A stretch of 64,000 nucleotides of DNA, from the NCBI RefSeq assembly GCF_023586365.1, contig NZ_CP097759.1, positions 558,001 to 622,000 on the forward strand. Direction: 5' to 3'. Position numbers and translations under genes: made by a program. Source of the stretch: Blochmannia endosymbiont of Camponotus sp. (GTDB lineage: Bacteria; Pseudomonadota; Gammaproteobacteria; Enterobacterales; Enterobacteriaceae). Of the stretch, positions 51,862 to 61,260 are shown one piece after another. Position 1 is the stretch's first letter. The number at the start of each line of letters is the position of its first letter. The notes under the pieces were generated by a model. That model was not told the DNA's origin. It made no database searches and saw only the letters and a list, made by a program, of their open reading frames with translations.

Positions 51862-53235
51862 TTAATATTGACCAGATTCAACATAGTTATCGAATCGAGA
51901 GCATTGTCCGTTAAACATCAATCGTATGGTACCAATGGGGCCATTCCGTTGTTTCCCTAGGATAATCTCAGCGATCCCTTTCATTTCACTGTTTTCATGG
52001 TATACTTCATCACGGTAAATAAATAAAATCAAATCAGCATCTTGTTCAATTGCTCCGGACTCACGCAAATCTGAGTTAACGGGGTGCTTGTCATTGCGTT
52101 GCTCCAAACCTCTATTTAACTGAGAAATAGCTATAACTGGCACTTTCAATTCCTTAGCTAAAGCTTTTAACGATCGAGAAATTTCGGAAATTTCTAATGT
52201 GCGATTATTAGATAAAGACGGTACTCTCATTAATTGCAAATAATCAATCATAATTAAACTCAAGCCATCATGTTCTCGGAACAACCTACGCGCCCGTCCA
52301 CGCACTTCAGCAGGTGTTAAACACGAGGAATCGTCAATATATATATTACGTTTTTCCAAAAGAAGTTCCATAGCACTAGTAATTCTTTCTCGATCTTCAT
52401 TATTCAGTCGACCCGTGCGAATACGTACTTGATCAACTCGAGATAATGAAGCTAACATACGTATCATAATTTGATCACCAGGCATTTCCAAACTAAATAT
52501 CAATACCGGTTTTTTTTCGGTCATCGCGGCATGTTCACATAAATTCATAGCAAAAGCAGTTTTTCCCATAGAAGGGCGTGCGGCAATAATTATAAGATCA
52601 GATTTTTGTAAACCATCAGTTTTTTTATCCAGGTCTTTATATCCGCTAGAAACACCGGTAACACCGTATTTCGGTCTATTACATACCTGTTCAATATGAG
52701 CAACTGTCTTTTCTAAAATATGGTCTATTCCTTTTGGATTAAGATTATGATTGCTTTTACTATGTGAAATTTGAAAAATAAGAGATTCAGCTAAATCTAA
52801 TAGCTCATCACTGCGTCGACCTTGAGGATTATATCCAGCGTCGGCAATTTTATTTGCTATAGAAATCATTGCGCGTATTACCGATCGTTCACGTACTATA
52901 TCAGCATATGCAACTACATTAGAAGCACTGGGAACATTTTTTGATAATTCTGCTAAATACGCAAATCCTCCGACTAATTCCAATTTTCCTTGAATCTCTA
53001 AAGATTCTGACAGTGTTATTAAATCAATAGGTTTATTTGTTTCCAATAAACGTTTCATTTCATTAAAAATAATTCGATGAGCATAATTAAAAAAATCATC
53101 AGAATTTACTTGTACTGATATATATTCCCATTGAGTATTATCTAACATTAAACCACCCAGCACTGACTGTTCAGCTTCTAACGAATACGGTGGTATTTTC
53201 ATATTATTTACTTGCTGATCATGAGAAACATGCAT
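51862..53235 (-). CDS. dnaB: Replicative DNA helicase DnaB
   Basis: DnaB is the hexameric helicase that unwinds the fork and activates DnaG. The 457 residues match E. coli (471), with a shorter N-terminus. The N-terminal domain starts IPPYSLEAEQSVLGGLMLDN. The RecA-like domain has Walker A (ARPSMGKTAFAMN), IDYLQLMRVP (Walker B) and the arginine-rich end near KQRNGPIGTIRLMFNGQCSRFDNY. An ATG 11 codons later (MKIPPYS) is a possible alternative start. Confidence 0.97.
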   Translation of the reverse strand: MHVSHDQQVNNMKIPPYSLEAEQSVLGGLMLDNTQWEYISVQVNSDDFFNYAHRIIFNEMKRLLETNKPIDLITLSESLEIQGKLELVGGFAYLAELSKNVPSASNVVAYADIVRERSVIRAMISIANKIADAGYNPQGRRSDELLDLAESLIFQISHSKSNHNLNPKGIDHILEKTVAHIEQVCNRPKYGVTGVSSGYKDLDKKTDGLQKSDLIIIAARPSMGKTAFAMNLCEHAAMTEKKPVLIFSLEMPGDQIMIRMLASLSRVDQVRIRTGRLNNEDRERITSAMELLLEKRNIYIDDSSCLTPAEVRGRARRLFREHDGLSLIMIDYLQLMRVPSLSNNRTLEISEISRSLKALAKELKVPVIAISQLNRGLEQRNDKHPVNSDLRESGAIEQDADLILFIYRDEVYHENSEMKGIAEIILGKQRNGPIGTIRLMFNGQCSRFDNYVESGQY

Positions 53236-53756
53236 TTTTTAATATTTTCCTCGTATAAATTTCTATTTTCCTTAACAAGAAATATCTAAATTTTAAACAT
53301 GCACAATCATATTTCCGCTATTACAATACCATATAAAACACCCAAAATAATTAAACTAATATAAATCATGAAACCATATGTACAGACATCATGCGCGCAT
53401 ATATTAGTTATTTAAAATATTATAAATGAAGTTAAAAAATACGCTTTTGTATCTAATAATCTCAGAATTTTCATTAACGTAATTTGAAAATACTTACAGT
53501 TGATTAATGAATTAAAAACATACAACACATAAACATCTATTATAGATAAAAATAACATCGCTTGTGTGTAATTATTCTACAATATCATTCATATTCACTT
53601 ACTGTAAACTGTATACATGATAAATGTAAAAGAATGTAATTAATTTAATAAGTCCATAATTTTTTATATACTATATAATTGCTCTATAGCATCATCTTTT
53701 CAGTACCTCCTATACTGACAGCAGTATAAACATATCATCAATAATTAAGGAACAGT
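53236..53756. other. Divergent spacer between dnaB and zur
   Basis: 521 AT-rich bases. An AAGGA ribosome site for zur lies at the right edge. I see no Zur-like box, gene or strong hairpin. Confidence 0.4.
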
Positions 53757-54230
53757 ATGGATACTAATATCCAAAAAATATTAACTCAAATTAAAAAACT
53801 ATGCGAACAGCGATGTGTGCGTTTAACACCGCAGCGCTTGGCAGTATTACGATTGATGTCCCAATACAACGGAGCTATAAGCGCTTATGATTTGCTGCAT
53901 TTACTGCGACAATCCTCACTACCTCATGCAAAACCTTCCACTATTTATCGTGCTTTAAACTTTCTGTTAGCACAAGGATTTATTCATCGTATTGAATCCA
54001 CCAATAGTTTTATGTTATGCCGCTATTTTTTTGGATTATCACATAATTTTGCTTTCTTTATTTGTAAAAGTTGCAAACAGGTTACTGAACAAACGACAAA
54101 AGGAATCGAAGAAATTTTACAAAACACAGCTAAAATTACAGGATTTACTATGTTTAATAACATTATTGAAGCACACGGACTATGTCCTAAATGTATTAAC
54201 CTTGAATTACGACCACATTTTAAAGCCTAA
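53757..54230 (+). CDS. zur: Zinc uptake regulator Zur (Fur family)
   Basis: Zur represses zinc-uptake genes when zinc-loaded. The 157 residues follow E. coli Zur (171). The winged-helix domain has RLTPQRLAVLRLMSQYNGAISAYDLL and STIYRALNFL. Every zinc ligand of E. coli Zur is present at the same number: H77, C88, H96 and E111 (regulatory site), and C103, C106, C143 and C146 (structural site). Only the histidine-rich C-terminal tail is cut. AAGGA lies six bases before the ATG. The Zur box at 35546-35568 is its likely target, so a working regulatory circuit remains. Confidence 0.95.
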   Translation: MDTNIQKILTQIKKLCEQRCVRLTPQRLAVLRLMSQYNGAISAYDLLHLLRQSSLPHAKPSTIYRALNFLLAQGFIHRIESTNSFMLCRYFFGLSHNFAFFICKSCKQVTEQTTKGIEEILQNTAKITGFTMFNNIIEAHGLCPKCINLELRPHFKA

Positions 54231-54483
54231 TTATTTTTATATGTGTAATGATATTAATAAAATATTTTTTATATACGTTATCAACTAACGCAATAATACA
54301 CATTAATTTAACTAACAATTAATGTTGCCACTACACCTGTATATTAGTACCAATTTACACTAAAATTATTAATATTCAGAATCTATATAAACTGCATAAA
54401 AATTATTTTATAAATACCACGGACTTGTTATGAATATTTCCTTACAGACAGCAATCATTTTTATTTAAATACGTTTGTTCCGA

Positions 54484-54505
54484 GCACTCTTATTGTTTAG
54501 AGTGC
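54484..54505 (-). terminator. Terminator-like hairpin after ubiA
   Basis: GCACTCT (54484-54490) pairs with AGAGTGC (54499-54505) around an 8-base loop, about 20 bases after the ubiA stop on the minus strand. No T-run follows on that strand. A second 9-bp hairpin (ACATTAATT and complement, 54300-54325) lies between the convergent zur and ubiA genes. Confidence 0.4.
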
Positions 54506-54522
54506 AATTGATTATATTTAAA

Positions 54523-55395
54523 TTAACAAAAACTCGAAGCAATACCCATGAACACTAACATACCTACATAATTATTACTCAAAAAAGCCTGAAAATATCT
54601 TATTCGTGTTCTTTTATGAATTAATATTTGTTGCCACATAAATAATATGATGACACCAAACAATGAAAAAAAATAAAATACTACAGTAAATCGCTCCTTC
54701 CATCCAATAATTCCTAATATAAATACAATACATAATTGAAGTATTCCTATCAAAAATTTATCCATGTCACCAAAAAATACAGCAAATGATTTAATTCCAA
54801 CACATATATCATCTTCTCGATCTATCATAGCATACTGTGTGTCATATACTATTGTCCATACGGTATTCGTCAGAAATAATAACCAAGCAGTACTACTTAT
54901 GGGATTATTAATTGCAGTAAACGTCATTAAAATAGGCCAACTAAACAATATTCCTAATATTAATTGGGGGAAATAAGTATATCTTTTAAGATATGGATAT
55001 ATCCAAGATAATATCAAAGCTACTGCAGATAAAAAGATAGTAACAAAATTCAAACTTAAAACCAATATAAATGCAATAAAAAGAAGCATCGCTAACGTCA
55101 CTAATGCCTCTTTTTTCGTAATCTTTCCAGATGTTAAAGGACGCATTTTAGTACGTTGAACATGCCTATCGATATCATAATCAACATAATCATTGATTAT
55201 ACAACCTGCAGAGCGCATACACAGCGCTCCGACAACAAACACTATTAAAATAACTTTGTCAGGGATACCTTTGTGTGATAACCACAGCCCCCATAAAGTA
55301 GGCCATAATAACAGAAAAAACCCAATAGGTTGATTAATACGCATTAACTGTGCTAGATTAGAACACTTTTTAATAAAAAAAAGCTTATTTGACAT
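54523..55395 (-). CDS. ubiA: 4-hydroxybenzoate octaprenyltransferase UbiA
   Basis: UbiA prenylates 4-hydroxybenzoate in ubiquinone synthesis, in the inner membrane. The 290-residue product equals E. coli in length (290). It has both aspartate motifs, NDYVDYDID (about 70-78) and DTQYAMIDREDD (about 190-201), and about eight hydrophobic segments. I chose the ATG at 55395 (MSNKLFFIKK) because it aligns with the E. coli start; a 23-codon longer frame opens at 55464, and its ATG overlaps the stop of a small upstream ORF. ubiC, which precedes ubiA in E. coli, is not recognisable as an intact gene, so the source of 4-hydroxybenzoate is unclear. Confidence 0.92.
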   Translation of the reverse strand: MSNKLFFIKKCSNLAQLMRINQPIGFFLLLWPTLWGLWLSHKGIPDKVILIVFVVGALCMRSAGCIINDYVDYDIDRHVQRTKMRPLTSGKITKKEALVTLAMLLFIAFILVLSLNFVTIFLSAVALILSWIYPYLKRYTYFPQLILGILFSWPILMTFTAINNPISSTAWLLFLTNTVWTIVYDTQYAMIDREDDICVGIKSFAVFFGDMDKFLIGILQLCIVFILGIIGWKERFTVVFYFFSLFGVIILFMWQQILIHKRTRIRYFQAFLSNNYVGMLVFMGIASSFC

Positions 55396-55460
55396 GAAAT
55401 TAGTAAATAATATAATCGTTGTAACTTTACCAATAATACTATCAATGATTGATATCGTTA

Positions 55461-55598
55461 TCATAGTATATAGAATGGCATTACCGGATATTTATTTCGC
55501 TTGTATTTCATGAAATAACTACGTATTACTGTAATCGTATCCATTGCCAATTTGTTAAACCAATAAATATTTTGTCGTATACAATAGGAAGCAGACAT
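55461..55598 (-). pseudogene. 45-codon ORF upstream of ubiA, possible ubiC remnant
   Basis: An ATG at 55598 opens a 45-codon frame whose TGA overlaps the first possible ubiA ATG (55464). The stretch is richer in G and C than typical spacers. Its position is where E. coli carries ubiC. Similarity of its end (RSYF then YPV) to the UbiC C-terminus is too weak to claim. It may be a decayed fragment or chance. Confidence 0.2.
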
Positions 55599-55747
55599 GA
55601 AATATTTTTATAAAAAAAATGATCATACGATAGCAAAATATATCATAAATACATATGATCATCATAAAAAAATATAATTTTCTTTTTCTCTACATAGATT
55701 CTCTTAGATAATACGAATTTTATCATTTTAATAATGGCGTATTTCTC

Positions 55748-57370
55748 ATGTCACACTTTCTCTTCAACTTAGAAATACACATCAGCATTATGTTGATTCT
55801 CGCATTGATTCTCGTATTTATTTATGAAGCTATTAATGGTTTTCATGATACTGCTAATTCTGTAGTCACAGTAATTTATACCTGTTCGTTACGTTCTCAT
55901 AACGCAGTATTAATGTCAGGAATATTTAATTTTTTAGGCGTAACATTAAGTGGTTTAAGTGTTGCATATACAATTATCCATTTACTTCCTACATATTTTT
56001 TTATGAATACTAATGCTAATCATATTTTAGCTATGATTTTTTCCACATTATTTGCAGCAATACTGTGGAATCTTGGAACGTGGTATTTCAGGTTTCCTAC
56101 CTCTAGTTCTCATACTCTAATTGGAGCATTAATTGGGATTGGATTAGTGCACGCAATTGTTACGCATTGCCCAATGGTGCAAGGATTGAATATTCCGAAA
56201 TTAATTAATATTTTTTTATCATTAATAATATCACCGATAATAGGTTTGACGCTAGCTAGAATAATGATGTTAATATTATGTAGATATTGGAATAACAACA
56301 AAAAACATAAAAACATTCATATTACTCCAACCCAACAAACACAAAAATATGGAAGACCTCAACCATCATTATGGACTCGTATTATATTAATTTTATCTGC
56401 AGCTGGAGTTAGTTTTTCTCATGGAGCAAACGATGGGCAAAAAGGAATTGGGCTCGTTATGTTACTGTTAATAGGAGTAGCTCCGGCAAACTTTATGCTG
56501 AATATGCATGCTAGCAATCATGAAATATCTCGCACTCGAAATGCCGTTAGCAATTTTTATGAATATTATACTCAACACTATAATAATTTTAAAACTATCG
56601 TGCCATCAGAAATAACATCTATGCCTATATCAATAGCATTAAATCAACTAAAAGGTATCGTTCCTTCCATCAAAGATTCTACGCAAATGTTTGTGAATAA
56701 CAATAATGTAACATACTTTAACAAATATCTCTCTGCTTCAGAAAAAGAGATACAACTAAGAAAAATTTTTCATGATTTTTCATTAACTCTTACTATTATT
56801 AATAACGCTTTATTATTACTTGAAAATTTAGATAGTTATGCTCAATTAAATATAGATCAACGCTCCCAAATGAGACAACTACTCATATATATAGTAGATA
56901 TTTTAGATCAAATCATAATGCTTCCAGAAACCTCATATAAAAATAAAAATTTTCTTAAACATTTAAAAGAACATTTGCTGAACACAATTGAATATGCACC
57001 AACTTGGATTATTTTATCTGTTGCATTGTCATTATCTCTGGGAACGATCATTGGGTGGAAACGGGTTGCTACTACCATTGGTGAAAAAATAGGAAAAAAA
57101 GAGATGACTTATGCGCAAGGTTTATCAGCCCAATTAACCACAGCTATATCCATAGGCACAGCAAGTTATGCTGGTATGCCTGTTTCAACGACTCATGTGT
57201 TATCCTCATCCATCACAGGAAGCATGCTAATTCGTGGATGGGGAGTACAAGGGAAAACAATAAAAAATATATTAATAACTTGGTCATTAACTGTGCCTGT
57301 CTCTATCGTACTAAGCGGGAGTTTTTATTGGGCTGCATTAAGATTATTACACAAATATATTCAAATATAA
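55748..57370 (+). CDS. pitA: Low-affinity inorganic phosphate transporter PitA
   Basis: PitA is an inner-membrane symporter for metal-phosphate complexes and protons. The 540 residues are longer than E. coli PitA (499). Both PiT repeats are present, with EAINGFHDTANSV near the start and FSHGANDGQKGIGLVM in the middle. The second repeat at the C-terminus has the serine/threonine-rich GMPVSTTHVLSSS. The extra length lies in the variable cytosolic loop (about 255-400), which is asparagine-rich here. Divalent metals may enter by this route, which is of interest beside the Zur system. Confidence 0.94.
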   Translation: MSHFLFNLEIHISIMLILALILVFIYEAINGFHDTANSVVTVIYTCSLRSHNAVLMSGIFNFLGVTLSGLSVAYTIIHLLPTYFFMNTNANHILAMIFSTLFAAILWNLGTWYFRFPTSSSHTLIGALIGIGLVHAIVTHCPMVQGLNIPKLINIFLSLIISPIIGLTLARIMMLILCRYWNNNKKHKNIHITPTQQTQKYGRPQPSLWTRIILILSAAGVSFSHGANDGQKGIGLVMLLLIGVAPANFMLNMHASNHEISRTRNAVSNFYEYYTQHYNNFKTIVPSEITSMPISIALNQLKGIVPSIKDSTQMFVNNNNVTYFNKYLSASEKEIQLRKIFHDFSLTLTIINNALLLLENLDSYAQLNIDQRSQMRQLLIYIVDILDQIIMLPETSYKNKNFLKHLKEHLLNTIEYAPTWIILSVALSLSLGTIIGWKRVATTIGEKIGKKEMTYAQGLSAQLTTAISIGTASYAGMPVSTTHVLSSSITGSMLIRGWGVQGKTIKNILITWSLTVPVSIVLSGSFYWAALRLLHKYIQI

Positions 57371-57782
57371 AACAAATAAAAAAATTAAATCAACACACCT
57401 GTCATATTGTTCTATCTTTTTATTAAAAAAGAACATTTTCATTTTAAATGAAATTTAAAAATTAAGAATTTTGTAAGCAATTAAAAATAAATAATATTTA
57501 TTGGCCATTCCTATTTATTAATTTAACGCTTTTATTTATAGATAACACGATTATCCAAATTTCCTTACACATGACTATCGAAATATCTGGTAGAAAAACT
57601 AATGTGAAAAATCTTTTATCGTCAGTATATCGATAATTCTTTTAATCAATAATTTAAAAAACACATATCTTATTTTAAGAAACAAAAATCACATTCTTTA
57701 TTTACAATAAGAATGAACAAACACCAATCTATCATTCTTAATGTAAGAATGATTCACATATTAAAACAATATTTTTAATAAT
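57371..57782. other. Convergent spacer between pitA and opdA
   Basis: It contains hairpins but no gene. CATTCTT and its complement occur several times between 57691 and 57753. The strongest is the stem listed at 57731-57753. Confidence 0.45.
57731..57753 (-). terminator. Hairpin after opdA
   Basis: ATCATTCTTA (57731-57740) and TAAGAATGAT (57744-57753) form a perfect 10-bp stem with an ATG loop, 30 bases after the opdA stop. No clean T-run follows, so termination is only likely. Confidence 0.4.
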
Positions 57783-59864
57783 TTATATATACTTTACTGA
57801 CATAGAATGGTCAATAGAATCAGAAATCCCATAATACCTTAGCATAGATTCTACTGTCATAGTTTGTGTACAAAATTTTACAAGACATTTCTCCAAATCG
57901 ATAGTACCCCCCAACGCAAGTATGTCATTAAGAAATAATTTCCCTATTTTCGAATTAAGAACACCTTTTTCTTGAAAACGACACCAAACGTTAGACGCTA
58001 ACATATCTGCCCATAAATAACTATAATACCCCGCAGAATAATCATCCGAAAAAATATGTAGAAAAGAATTAGGGAACCGATCCCAATCCATTGAGAAATG
58101 ATGCGTTGATACTTGTTTTATTACTTCGTTAAATATTTTCAATGCACTCCTCTTTTCCCCTGGCATATATTCATGATGTATTCGTAAATCAAATAACCCA
58201 TATACCACTTGACGTAAAAGATAAGATGATGATTGATATGTTTTTGTTTTTAATAAATTATTTATTATATAATCAGGTAGCGGTTCTTTTTTTTGATAAT
58301 GCATAGAAATTAATTGTAATACATTAGGGTCCCAACAAAATTTTTCCATAAGTTGACTAGGTAATTCTACTGCATCCCAAGGCACTCCATTAACTCCAGA
58401 TATTTCCGGAATATCAATACGCGTCATAATATGATGTAGTACATGGCCAAATTCATGAAATAAAGTTATCACATCATGATGCGTCAACAAACATGATGAT
58501 TTCTGATTTTCTGAACAATTAAAGTTACAAGTTAAGTATGCAATAGGTTTTTGGATAATGGTATTATTTCGATACATCTTACCCACTAATTCATCCATCC
58601 AAGCGCCCTCTCGTTTATCGTCTCTAAGATATATATCTAAATAAAATCCTCCCATCCATTCATCTTCTTCATCAAAAATATCAAAAAATTGTACATCAGA
58701 ATGCCATGTTTCTACGTCATAGCGCTCTTTAATGGTGATTCCATAAATACGATTCACTACTGAAAACATTCCATAAAGTACTGTTTTTTCAGGAAAATAG
58801 TAACGTAATTCTTCATTTTTAATAGAAAAAAGATATTGTTTTTGTTTCTCTCCATAATATGCAATATCCCATGGATTTAAAGATACACAAGAACATTTTT
58901 TTTTAGCAAAATTTTGTATTTCTAAAAATTCCTTATATTCATAAGCACGTATCTGAATAGATAAATTCATAAGAAAATTAAATACTTGTTCTGGGCTCTG
59001 TATCATTCTTTTGGATAAAGATTTTTCAAGATAAGTGTTAAATCCTAATATTTTTGCTAGCTCATAGCGTAATGCAAGAATTTCATCCATTACTAAAGTA
59101 TTATCCCATTTTCCACTATTGGGTCCTTGATCAGAAGCACGAGTATTAAAAGCCCAATATAGCTCTTTTCTAAGTTCTTGTGTATCGCAATACAAAAGAA
59201 CTGAAGAATAACTAGGGTATTGCAATGTAAATAACCATCCTTTTTCTCCACGAACTTGTGCTGCTAAGCGAGCAATCTCCAATGTATGCTCTGGTATCCC
59301 AGATAGTAATCTTTTTTCAGTAATTAACTTATTCCAACCTAACGTTGCGTCAAACACATTATTAGCATAATTTGAACTCAATCGGGATAATCTAGAAGTT
59401 ATATGTGCATATATTTTTTTTTTCTGTGGAGATAGATAAATCCCCGAGAACTTAAAATTATGTAAAATATTATTTAATACTTTTTTCTGTATTACGCTCA
59501 ACTTTTGATAAGAATCTCCATGTTGTAATGCTTGATAAGACTTATACAATCCATCATGTTGATTGATCCAGTTTCTATATTCAAAAATAAACGATAGACT
59601 TTCTTCATAAACCTTACGTAATTCTAGGTTATGTTGTACAGAATTTAAATGTGTTATCGGAGACCAAGTACGTTGCAATTCATTTTCTGCAATCATCAAT
59701 GGATAATATAGCGTATCCCAATTTATACGTCTTTCGGATACAATCTGATTTACCGTATTATAACAATTAGTCAAAACCTTTTGTACAGCCTCTTTTACAT
59801 GATGTACCTTAATAGAAGAAAATGGAGGAAATATAGAATAATTTAATAACGGATTACTATCCAT
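57783..59864 (-). CDS. prlC: Oligopeptidase A (PrlC/OpdA)
   Basis: OpdA is a cytosolic M3 zinc metallopeptidase that degrades short peptides, including cleaved signal peptides. The 693 residues match E. coli (680). The zinc site TLFHEFGHVLHH (HEXXH, near residue 470) and the downstream glutamate region VELPSQLMEKF are intact. DYSAGYYSYLWADMLA near the C-terminus is also typical of the family. It is convergent with pitA, and follows E. coli order around 78 min loosely. Confidence 0.95.
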   Translation of the reverse strand: MDSNPLLNYSIFPPFSSIKVHHVKEAVQKVLTNCYNTVNQIVSERRINWDTLYYPLMIAENELQRTWSPITHLNSVQHNLELRKVYEESLSFIFEYRNWINQHDGLYKSYQALQHGDSYQKLSVIQKKVLNNILHNFKFSGIYLSPQKKKIYAHITSRLSRLSSNYANNVFDATLGWNKLITEKRLLSGIPEHTLEIARLAAQVRGEKGWLFTLQYPSYSSVLLYCDTQELRKELYWAFNTRASDQGPNSGKWDNTLVMDEILALRYELAKILGFNTYLEKSLSKRMIQSPEQVFNFLMNLSIQIRAYEYKEFLEIQNFAKKKCSCVSLNPWDIAYYGEKQKQYLFSIKNEELRYYFPEKTVLYGMFSVVNRIYGITIKERYDVETWHSDVQFFDIFDEEDEWMGGFYLDIYLRDDKREGAWMDELVGKMYRNNTIIQKPIAYLTCNFNCSENQKSSCLLTHHDVITLFHEFGHVLHHIMTRIDIPEISGVNGVPWDAVELPSQLMEKFCWDPNVLQLISMHYQKKEPLPDYIINNLLKTKTYQSSSYLLRQVVYGLFDLRIHHEYMPGEKRSALKIFNEVIKQVSTHHFSMDWDRFPNSFLHIFSDDYSAGYYSYLWADMLASNVWCRFQEKGVLNSKIGKLFLNDILALGGTIDLEKCLVKFCTQTMTVESMLRYYGISDSIDHSMSVKYI

Positions 59865-60055
59865 ATAATAAAACCTAAAAAATTTGTAGCTATTATGTCG
59901 CCAATTTTAAAATATTCCGTTATATCGAGTGTATATGTGTAACGAGACACATATATATATCTTGAGGATATATTTTTTTAATATCTATTAAATAATCTTA
60001 ATTACAGTATCATTTCGTATAAATAATTAAATAAAAATACGTTATTAGTTTCATA

Positions 60056-60129
60056 TCGGTGAGGAAGGATTTGAACCTTCGACCTATACGTCCCGAACGT
60101 ATTGCGCTACCAAACTACGCTACTCACCG
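60056..60129 (-). tRNA. proK: tRNA-Pro (anticodon CGG)
   Basis: A complete cloverleaf on the minus strand. The 5' CGGTGAG pairs with CTCACCG at the 3' end, and the anticodon CGG is at 60093-60095 within stem ATACG/CGTAT. It reads CCG, an expectedly rare codon in this AT-rich genome. CCA is not encoded. Confidence 0.94.
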
Positions 60130-60463
60130 TACTATAAGTATAGTCATATATATATAACTTGCGATTTAAATGGAAATATTTTTGCTTTTATTAACACAAT
60201 TAATAATAATAGAATCTAAAAATTACTCATTCAATCTTATCAATAAAATAAGTACTGAATGTATATTTCGATTATATTATTATAATATCATGTTTTATTA
60301 AAAATTAATATATACATAAATATCAATTCAAAAATGCAATTATTTTTATACATTCATTAATAAATAATCTACTTGTATACATTATTTATTAATGAATGTA
60401 TAATTTGAATTGTTCTTAACATTACTACTCTTAATATTTACATAATTATGGAGAAATTTTATT
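60130..60463. other. Spacer between tRNA-Pro and sodA
   Basis: 334 bases. The 23-bp inverted repeat at 60346-60403 ends 60 bases before the sodA start. No clear promoter or Fur box is visible. Confidence 0.45.
60346..60403. repeat. Perfect inverted repeat upstream of sodA, 23-bp arms, 12-base loop
   Basis: Arms 60346-60368 and 60381-60403 are exact reverse complements; the inner part is CATTAATAAATAAT. The loop is CTACTTGTATAC. It could form in the sodA 5' leader or sit in its promoter. Confidence 0.9.
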
Positions 60464-61081
60464 ATGAATTTTATACTGCCTTCTTTAACTTATTCATATG
60501 ATGCTTTAGAGCCATTTTTTGATGAAAAAACTATGAAGATTCATCATACAAAACACCATCAAACATATATCGATAACACTAATGCAGCACTAATTGACTT
60601 GCCTGAATTTTCCAATCTACCTATCATAGAATTAATAAAAAAATTAAACCATTTGCCTAATCACAAAAAAACTATATTACGCAACAATGCTGGAGGACAT
60701 ATCAATCATAGCCTTTTTTGGAAGTATCTTAAAAAGAATACTATACTTCAAGGTTCATTAAAAGACGCAATAGAATATAACTTTTCAAGTATCTCTTCTT
60801 TTAAAGATCATTTTGAAAAAACTGCTATCAGTCGTTTTGGATCTGGTTGGATATGGCTCATAAAACAAAATAATATTTTGTCTATAGTATCTACTGCCAA
60901 TCAAGATAACCCATTAATGGGGGCAGATATCTCCGGAACAAATGGACACCCAATTCTTGGATTAGATGTGTGGGAACACGCTTATTATTTAAAATATCAA
61001 AATCGGCGTTTAGATTATATTAGATCATTTTGGAATGTAGTCAACTGGGATGAAGTATGCGCGCAATTTAATCAAATATAA
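60464..61081 (+). CDS. sodA: Superoxide dismutase, Mn type (SodA)
   Basis: SodA converts superoxide to hydrogen peroxide and oxygen in the cytosol. The 205 residues match E. coli SodA (206). The metal ligands are visible: H27 in KIHHTKHH, a histidine in INHSLFW, and the aspartate and histidine of DVWEHAYY. The glycine-rich [10 protein letters not shown] and the QDNPLM segment point to the manganese form. A GGAG ribosome site lies ten bases before the ATG. Confidence 0.95.
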   Translation: MNFILPSLTYSYDALEPFFDEKTMKIHHTKHHQTYIDNTNAALIDLPEFSNLPIIELIKKLNHLPNHKKTILRNNAGGHINHSLFWKYLKKNTILQGSLKDAIEYNFSSISSFKDHFEKTAISRFGSGWIWLIKQNNILSIVSTANQDNPLMGADISGTNGHPILGLDVWEHAYYLKYQNRRLDYIRSFWNVVNWDEVCAQFNQI

Positions 61082-61196
61082 AAATGCTTGTTATTAACTT
61101 AAGTTGGGTTATAAGTTTTACATGCATATCAAACATTTGATCATATTCTAGACATCGATTACATTTTGATATAAATGATAATTATCAGTCATGACT

Positions 61197-61231
61197 TCAG
61201 TAGCCCGTAAAGGATGATTACGGGCTACTGA
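61197..61231. terminator. Bidirectional terminator-like hairpin between sodA and glyS
   Basis: A 14-bp perfect stem (TCAGTAGCCCGTAA at 61197-61210, complement at 61218-61231) with a 7-base loop stands between the convergent genes. It is GC-rich for this genome but has no T-run on either side. Confidence 0.55.
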
Positions 61232-61260
61232 GAACATAATGAATATATACAGATGTACAT

